NCBI GenBank assembly: GCA_035578155.1
Contig: JAPWDM010000005.1
Span: 27,009,608 to 27,073,607 of the forward strand
Length of the DNA: 64,000 nt
Origin: Brachynemurus nebulosus
Taxonomy: Eukaryota > Arthropoda > Insecta > Neuroptera > Myrmeleontidae
Direction of reading: 5' to 3'
Shown piece by piece: positions 57,485-64,000 of the stretch; within the stretch, counting starts at the first letter, position 1, and each line of letters begins with the position of its first letter. The notes beneath the pieces were generated by a model that was not told the DNA's origin, did not search any database, and saw only the letters and a program-made list of their open reading frames with translations. A program made the position numbers and the translations under genes.

Positions 57485-59195
57485 TTAAATTTTAATTAAA
57501 AAAATTTTCAGGGTGTTAATAAACACTCCGTCAACTGTTTTTAAAGATGAACCCCCCATTTTGACTAGTACTGTATTCACGTAACACATATATCGTGTAG
57601 TGAACATATAAATAATTTATAAAATATTAAACTTTTATTAAATAATATTAAATTAATTCGTTTAAATATAAAAAAAAATAAATAATTACATTAATCTTAA
57701 TATATCAGGATTTTGATTCAAATCGTGTTTTATCTAAAATGATTTAATACCGGATTAAAAAAATTATAAACAGATTTTAGTGTTAAAAATTGCAATAACA
57801 AAAAATGGCCAAAAGGTATATTTTTGAAAATACATTCTCAACTGTGAGAAAACAAACTTCCTGGTATATTTGAAGACTTTCTACAGGTCAAATTTTTATA
57901 ATTTTAAGGAACGTATTTTATTTTACTATTAAACTGATCCTTACATGAAAGTCTAGTAAGACTTCGATTAACCGTCACTCGTTTGACGGTAAGTTCTTGT
58001 TATCAGTCAGCCCCTTATAAAAAAAAAAAATGGAATTAGATATACAAGCCTTTCATAGTTCTAATTTTATTGTACTTAATGAAAGGAATAAGATAAATTA
58101 AAAATGATTTGAAATCCTTCCTAAAGTTGCTAAGAATTAGATACGATTGTTCAGTTGAGCGAAAAATCAATACAGCAGACAATTTGGTACAGACAACATG
58201 TTTTTAAACAGTTCAAAAATGCACTTTGTTATAATTTATAACAATAAAAACGCAAATTGGAGATGTATCAAATGGAATTTACAGAATTTTAAGAAATAGA
58301 ATAACATAAAAGGCACAAAAAATCCTATATTTGTGTTATCAAAACATCAAAATTTAATTTGTAAGAGGTTTTCTTTCTTTCGTGTAGCAATGGCGTTGAA
58401 AATTTTATCAGAAATTAAACAAGCCAAGTTGAAAAAGAACAAATCATTTCCCAAATTTTCTGTTTCGTTAAGTAAATAATTTAATTATTAATATTTAATA
58501 AGTTCATCAAATACATGAGAGTGGCATTTAACGAACGAAAGACCTTTAGAGTATCAAAAAGTAGCCAAGACTACAAACAACCTTCAATCAAATAGAATGC
58601 AAAAATGAACTACTCCATCTTCTAACAATAAGTAGTATCTTAATATTAAAAAAATAATGGCAATGTTAATATTTTCGAAAAACATCCAACATTTACGACT
58701 TGGAAACCTAATGAAATTGCTTTAGAAGTTGCCTGAGGAACTTTTGAATCACGCCGTGTATATTTATTATAAAATACATATTTAAGATGAAGGAGACTAA
58801 TGATGATAAAAAAATATCTGATAACCGAACAATACAGGTGAATAATGTTCCTGATAGTTGGATAAGATAATAAAAACGGACGAAGAATATTCGTCCATCC
58901 AGATCTCTTAAGAATTTGTCGACGTAGGGGTAGTAGTTAACCAAGCACTGAAGCACACACGATGAAGACTGAATGTGACAGTTTCAATGGAGGGATTTAT
59001 TGTAACAATTCAAATAAAATGTACAAAGTGTTTAATCGAAATCGTGCATATACGTAAATAGTTCGATCAGTAGTGTTCTACGGCTTCATTTACCTTGAAA
59101 TAAATTTATCTTCCGAAGTATTCGTTCTAGTACTAACGTCATCTGTAATATTAACTGGAATAAAGACTAATCATAAACACAAACAGAAGAACAGA
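57485..59195. other. Spacer with possible mariner-like end
   Basis: GGAACTTTTGAATCACGCCG at 58739-58758 followed by TGTA has mariner-type TIR form (CGGCGTGATTCAAAAGTTCC inward), but no partner end was found. The minus frame 58708-58956 overlaps it and is probably TE-derived. Confidence 0.3.
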
Positions 59196-59198
59196 AGA

Positions 59199-59615
59199 AT
59201 ACCCCCTGTCGCAGCATTCAGTATAACCTAGCGGATTTTTCAGAGCCTACTTAACGTCGAAGTTTAAAATAAAATATAGTTTGACAGAAAATCCATTCAT
59301 ATCTTTTTTTGAATTTTTCCTAAAAATCAGTCTACATAAAGAGCTTTTCAGTTAAATCTATCTGATGTGACTTTTTCCGTTCTTTACGACGCTACGATGT
59401 AATTAAAATTTTGAAAAAATTTGAAGTTTTGACAAAAAACACATTTTTGCCGAAAAGAGGCCAAAATACCCAATTATTGGTATCCAATGTATCTGACTGA
59501 AAAACTTATTCAAGGGTTTGATACTTCGAAAGTTTTCAGCAAATTTTGTGAGAATCAGATGTTTCATTCAAGAATTATAATATTTCGGGAAATCCATGAT
59601 GAAAAATGCGGTCAT
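59199..59615 (+). mobile_element. HINE-like element, 5' fragment
   Basis: It starts ATACCCCCTGTCGCAGCATT then CAGTATAACCTAGCGGATTT. It keeps ~400 bp including GGTATCCAATGTATCTGACT and TTTTGTGAGAATCAGATG, parallel to the block before the TA core in complete copies. It ends before any TA array or hairpin. Confidence 0.7.
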
Positions 59616-59649
59616 CAGTGAAACAAGTTTTAGAATTGTTGGTCTAGGT

Positions 59650-59858
59650 CAGTGATTTTCAACCGCCGGTCCACAAAACGGTGCCGGACCACGGGAGTAC
59701 CTCATTGGTGCGCACAAAGATGTGTGAATTACAATAAATTACATAAATGAGTATCATTTTTATTTCGGCTTACAAAAAAAAAAAATGGCGCGGCTACTTT
59801 ATCCAAAAATTATCCGAAATTTGATCGACCACGATTAAAAAAAAGCTGAAAAACGCTA
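59650..59858. mobile_element. hAT-type MITE (209 bp)
   Basis: The left end is CAGTGATTTTCAACC; the right, read inward, is TAGCGTTTTTCAGC. The 8 bp outside are GTCTAGGT and GTCTAGAT (7 of 8 equal). CAGTGATTTTCAACC-type starts are common in hAT/Charlie-like families. The interior has GGTCCACAAAACGGTGCCGG-type sequence; non-coding. Confidence 0.7.
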
Positions 59859-60284
59859 GTCTAGATCCTACTAGAAAAGTTTAATTTTCTACCAGTGAAG
59901 AATTTCGAAAATCGATTCCGTAATATGTGGGTATTCTTTCATTGTAAGTTTATATTATAGTGACCACTATATTTATCTTTCCATTGTATCACCCGGTGTA
60001 CAATCTTTAGTTCTATAGGACGAATGATAAACTATAATCAGTTAGAGTGCTATTTATTGTTTGGCCTAGCTACGGCTACATACTGCTGCTGTATAGTACA
60101 TCCTCATTTTTTATACAACATCGATTTTCTGTCATTTCTGTGGGTGCTCTGTCCCATTTTTAGTCGAATTTTTCCTTGAAAAAATTAGACTTATACAGCC
60201 TATACGATAAGAATGGGACGAGGCGAGGGTAGAGGCGCTATCCGTTTTCGGATCCGTAGAACACGATTCCGTGGAACAATAATG

Positions 60285-60288
<4 letters not shown>

Positions 60289-60356
<68 letters not shown>
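60289..60356. repeat. (TA)n microsatellite
   Basis: A ~68-bp TA array. The flanks (AATGTCTGA on the left, TTCCCGCTATC on the right) do not match the HINE 3' half, so this array seems to belong to a different repeat. Confidence 0.95.
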
Positions 60357-60358
<2 letters not shown>

Positions 60359-60664
60359 CCGCTATCTTTTGACATGTGTAGGGCCTCCCTATGGAAGGGA
60401 AGAGCTGAAATTTGGTAAGTGGAGCTCATTCCGATGCACAACAATACTATCAAAGTGGGGTTAAATTTTGGAAAAATTTTGGATCCGACCCAATCTTTAA
60501 GGGAGTGGTGGGGGGCAACAAAACAATAAAACTTTTCCCAAACTGGTTGGAAATAATGTTTCGGTCAATTATCTACAACATATCCAAAATTCAGTTTCCT
60601 AGGACGATTTGGAGGGAGTAGAGCGAGAAAAAATTATTTTGGCTGGATCTAACACGTCCACAGC

Positions 60665-61300
60665 CCCCCAGAATTAACGTAGAGGGTTGAAATCTGTTAT
60701 GTTGATAAAATTCGTACCTGGGTTGTGCTTTTTGGAGGTTTTAATATTTTACCCCCCACCCCCATCATTTTTAAGCTACAATTTCATGCTTTTTCGACGT
60801 TTTCGAAGTTTGTGCCAGTCGCATAGGTCACCTAAATAAACCTAGACGGCTGAAATTTTGTATTCGTATTTAGTTAGTATCAAGGGGGTGCCGTTTGGGG
60901 GGTCTCAACTTTTAACCCTTGCCCCCACCATTTTTATACCAAAAAGAACATGATTTTTCTTGTTTTTTAACAGTTCCGGTCGGGTCAAAATCTCCCCAAA
61001 TTAACCTAGAGGGCTGAAATTTTGTGTACAGGTTAAGTTAATAGCCAGCCATTGCTTTTTGAAGGTTTCAACTTTTAACCCTTTTACTCCCACGATTTTT
61101 ACGTCAATATTTCCTTGATTTTTTTGCTTTTTTTCTAACGCGCTTAGAGACTCTCTGAGTAAACGTAGAGGGCTGAAATTTTGTACATGTATTGAGTTAG
61201 TATCCAGTTAGTGCCTTTTAGGGATTCCACATTACTTTTCCCCCCACTTCACCCATGTTTACAACGGAATTCAATGGTATTGTTAAATGTGTTTAAAATG
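60665..61300 (+). repeat. Four diverged ~162-bp tandem units
   Basis: The word AGAGGGCTGAAATTTTGT (variants) recurs at 60681, 60844, 61008 and 61167, i.e. spacings of 163, 164 and 159 bp. Each unit also holds a TTTTGGAGGTTTCAACTTTTA-like part and a CCCCCACCATTTTTA-like part. A related AGAGCTGAAATTTGG occurs at 60401. This is a minisatellite-like interior of an unclassified repeat that probably includes the TA array at 60289. Confidence 0.85.
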
Positions 61301-61310
61301 CTTTATTTTA

Positions 61311-61345
61311 GCGAATTTCCAGAATGGAAACTCGCTATTTATACT
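61311..61345. repeat. HINE-type terminal hairpin, isolated
   Basis: TTTTAGCGAATTTCCAGAAT then GGAAACTCGCTA is the hairpin found at the 3' end of the HINE-like family, here best matching minus orientation. The adjacent expected family sequence is not clear, so it could be a relic or the end of the tandem-repeat element on its left. Confidence 0.5.
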
Positions 61346-63340
61346 ATAATACAAGTAGGCGTAGGTATAGTAAATTTAAAAATTTAAAAAAATTAACTTA
61401 CTTTATAACAAATGCAATACATACATATTATTATGTATACAAATGCAATATATACAAATTTACTGAGATTAAGCCCTTAAAAACTTTAAGCCTTTTTTAA
61501 AGCCCCGATCAGCCGAACACTTATCATCAAATTTGAAACCACCAAAATTACAAATCGCTTGTAGAATCTCAATCACATTTAGATATCTTGAAGATACCGA
61601 AGATGAAGGGTAAAATTCGGGGCCCCGAATTTTTCCCTTCCGTGATGGGGCCCCCGCTGCTCACGGCGTTTTTTTTTTTTTTTAGATGCATAAACTAGAG
61701 AAAATATTTTTTATTATGAATAACTAACTACAAAATCATGAAGTTCCTTTCAAAATATGATTTATCATTATCGTGTAATACAAGGTTTAATTGTATCTCT
61801 TTTGATAATTTTAATTGATTTTAAGCAAACATTAACGAGTAGTGTTCGAAATCTTGCGGTGCTGACAGGACCGTACTTATATTTTCGAAACTTAAAACGT
61901 TAAAAAATCGGGCTAAATACATTTTTTTTTTAAAAAATTGTATCGGTATATTCTCTATTAACCATCAGCTGTTAATAAAAATTAGTTTCAAGTTACAAAA
62001 AAGCGTTATTTTAAAAAAGTACAAAAATTTTAACTTTTTTTAAATTAAAATTGTTGAAAATTTGACTGACTGACTGTAACTTAAAACTTGTTACTAAAAA
62101 AATAAGCTGTCATTTAAAAAAATATTTTTTGGAAAACATAATAATGTGTTGTCTCTCTCACATTTTACTGGGAGAAAAAAGACAATTGATACACATAAAT
62201 CATTCACTGGTTACATCAAAACATACCTTAACACAATACATAAAATTAAAATCGGACCAAGCAAGTTGTGACAATAAATGTATACACGCATATCTAAAAT
62301 ATATTCAAAACATATCAATATAAGAGGATATTGTCCGTATATAGGCATCCATAATTACCTGTTGTATATATTTAAAATCGCATCAAAATGTTTTATCTAA
62401 AATAAATAAACAATTTTTAATACCTTAAAAAAATAAAGACAATACTGTCAGCCCCGCAACCTCTTCGATCACTAGGTATTAGTAATAAACAAAGCCAATT
62501 GATTTGTAGAAATATTCAAGGTAAGTGAGTCGTTTGATTGACAACACATTATTATGACCTTGGCCTTAAATATTTTCAATTCTTCCTTTTAAAACAAATA
62601 ACAAATTTTGTTTTTAAAATCATTATCAACAAAGTGCTTTATATTTAAATAAAATTATTTTTGTGGTTTTTGTTGTTTAAAAATAATAATTAAAATTAAT
62701 TTTTACGAGTCAGGTGCCAGCTTTAAATTAATTTAATCTTAATTGTACCAAATATTACATTTTTGACTATTTAAGCCATTTTATTTAAATGCCCAATCGA
62801 TAATTAATTTTTTATCTAAATTATTAAATTATAATGGGATATATCGTCACGGAATTTCAAGTTTTAATAAGTAATTTGTTAAAATAAACTTTCAAATTTT
62901 GGTACAACTAAAAAATTTACATAAAAAGACTCGAAAAATGTTCAATACACATATACATTCAATACACAACAGCGATTTCGAGTCGGCGAATGTGTTTAGT
63001 AAATTAACTGATTCAAAATTCACCAGAATCAAAATTTAACACTCTTTACCTCTACGCTAATTTTCAAATTTTCGCTTCGAATAATTTCAGAGAAAATCGC
63101 CTGTAACAAACGGACAGACACCGCAGTGATTGTATAAGTGTTCCCTTTAACCAATTTTGGTACGGAACACTAAAACTCACGAGTCAAATGAGAATTGCAC
63201 TAATGAGACAGTTGTGTATAAGAATTTATCAAAGAATATTAAAAAATTTTAAAAAAATAACAGAAAAAACGTTAAAAAACAAATTCAAATTTAATATTTG
63301 CAAAAATGCACACCAAGAAGTACTTAGCAACGGAGAAAGG
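61346..63340. other. Spacer
   Basis: A 22-bp palindrome, AAAATTCGGGGCCCCGAATTTT in two 11-bp halves, lies near 61614. TTCAAG|GTAAGTGAG at ~62520 is a strong donor match with no convincing exon. The frame at 62129-62323 has no motif. Otherwise AT-rich. Confidence 0.35.
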
Positions 63341-63343
63341 TAA

Positions 63344-63797
63344 GGCCCGATTTACATTAACGCTCCACTCTCGGTACGATATCACTACGCTCCCGATTCG
63401 ATATATAATCTCGTTGTGTTCACATTACAGTGCTCATATCACCTATTCGTTCTCTATTGACATTATAATGCTGCTCTGGGTACGCTCCCAGTTCGGTCTC
63501 AGTTCGATACAAATATCTTTTCGTAACAACTGAATCCTAGCGGAGTGGAGTGGAATCAAAAAAGTGTTTACACTATAGGTACAAGCCATAACAAGTCTGA
63601 TATCGCTCCGATAAAATATTACCTGAGTGGTATTGATATTGGAGTGACATTGTAGCGAGACTGAACCGTGACTGATATCGGACCGATATCAGAGCGATGA
63701 TGTGAATACACTCATTGTTTATTGTGCAAGAATATTATATCGAACCGGGAGCGGAGTAATATCGTACCGAGAGCGGAGCGTTAATATAAATCGGGCC
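63344..63797. mobile_element. Harbinger-type MITE, family C copy 2
   Basis: TAA flanks both ends exactly (63341-63343, 63798-63800). The termini are GGCCCGATTTACATTAACGC and, read inward on the right, GGCCCGATTTATATTAACGC. It is homologous over its full length to 8789-9214. GAGCGGAGCG/CGCTCC words are repeated subterminally. Non-coding, 454 bp. Confidence 0.88.
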
Positions 63798-64000
63798 TAA
63801 ATAAAATAAGCAAAGATACAATGATATGCAATAAGCAAATACTCATATATACATATGAGCCGTTTATTTTGAAAGTGGGGCAAGTCCATTTTTAAAAAAA
63901 AATGAAGATAATGGTAGTTACAGTTAAGACTTAGTATGATCTTTTTATCTGTCAACAATTTATAGTCAAAAAAATTCAGAAGCCTACACTCAGAGAAATC

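Noticed and set aside
58708..58956. 82-codon minus frame as a host gene
   Set aside because: Its C-terminal part overlaps a mariner-type end sequence, a known source of spurious frames.
60213..60464. Arg-rich start of a frame (GRGEGRGAIRFRIRRTRFRG) as a peptide gene
   Set aside because: The frame immediately runs into a TA microsatellite; no independent support.
62480..62530. Host exon ending at TTCAAG|GTAAGTGAG
   Set aside because: The donor is strong but no acceptor or open, motif-bearing exon precedes it; chance donors are expected in 64 kb.

Overview
This is AT-rich nuclear DNA of an arthropod, most likely an insect. The case for that is base composition, (TA)n microsatellites, no bacterial operons, and a dense mix of animal-type transposable elements (TEs): Tc1/mariner, pogo/Tigger-like, PIF/Harbinger, hAT, piggyBac-like, Helitron/Helentron, a Penelope-like retroelement and tRNA-derived SINEs. 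I found no host protein-coding gene I can name, no functional tRNA or rRNA gene and no CRISPR array. The window reads as a gene-poor intergenic stretch or part of a giant intron. A recursive-splice-site signature on the minus strand at 46.6 kb favours the intron reading but does not prove it.

Layout. 1-5 kb: the 3' end of a Tc1-like transposon, a TA-flanked element (2093-3473) with a piggyBac-like MITE nested inside it, and inverted copies of a repeat with a small conserved ORF. 6.3-6.8 kb: a CpG-rich, promoter-like block. 7.4-12.4 kb: a Harbinger derivative with a transposase fragment, a Harbinger MITE, a large unclassified MITE, a GC-rich island, and a HINE-like element whose TA core was hit by a pogo-like MITE. 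13.5-15.9 kb: a perfect 34-bp palindrome, a perfect 97-bp inverted repeat, a Helitron and a hairpin-rich transposon. 20.8-22.1 kb: a hAT element with a perfect 8-bp target duplication. 24.7-29.2 kb: a second copy of the 2.1-kb element family and pogo-like elements. 31.7-34.3 kb: a pogo-like MITE, then the GIY-YIG end of a Penelope-like element whose 3' UTR is interrupted by a 940-bp foldback element. 35.2-38.3 kb: piggyBac-like, hAT (8-bp target duplication) and TIR elements. 39.8-46.4 kb: a composite with piggyBac-like ends, internal ~310-bp inverted repeats and two exons of a transposase-like gene. 48.2-53.4 kb: a Harbinger-like element carrying a HINE, a head-to-head SINE pair, a mariner remnant and a short piggyBac-like copy. 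53.6-63.8 kb: more HINE fragments, a fold-back MITE, a hAT MITE, a ~162-bp tandem repeat block and a Harbinger MITE.

The most abundant family, with at least eight copies, looks like Helentron-associated interspersed elements (HINEs). It has a conserved 5' start, a 5' subterminal motif complementary to the 3' end, a (TA)n core and a 3' terminal hairpin. Coordinates of TE ends are firm where TIRs and target duplications are quoted and approximate otherwise.
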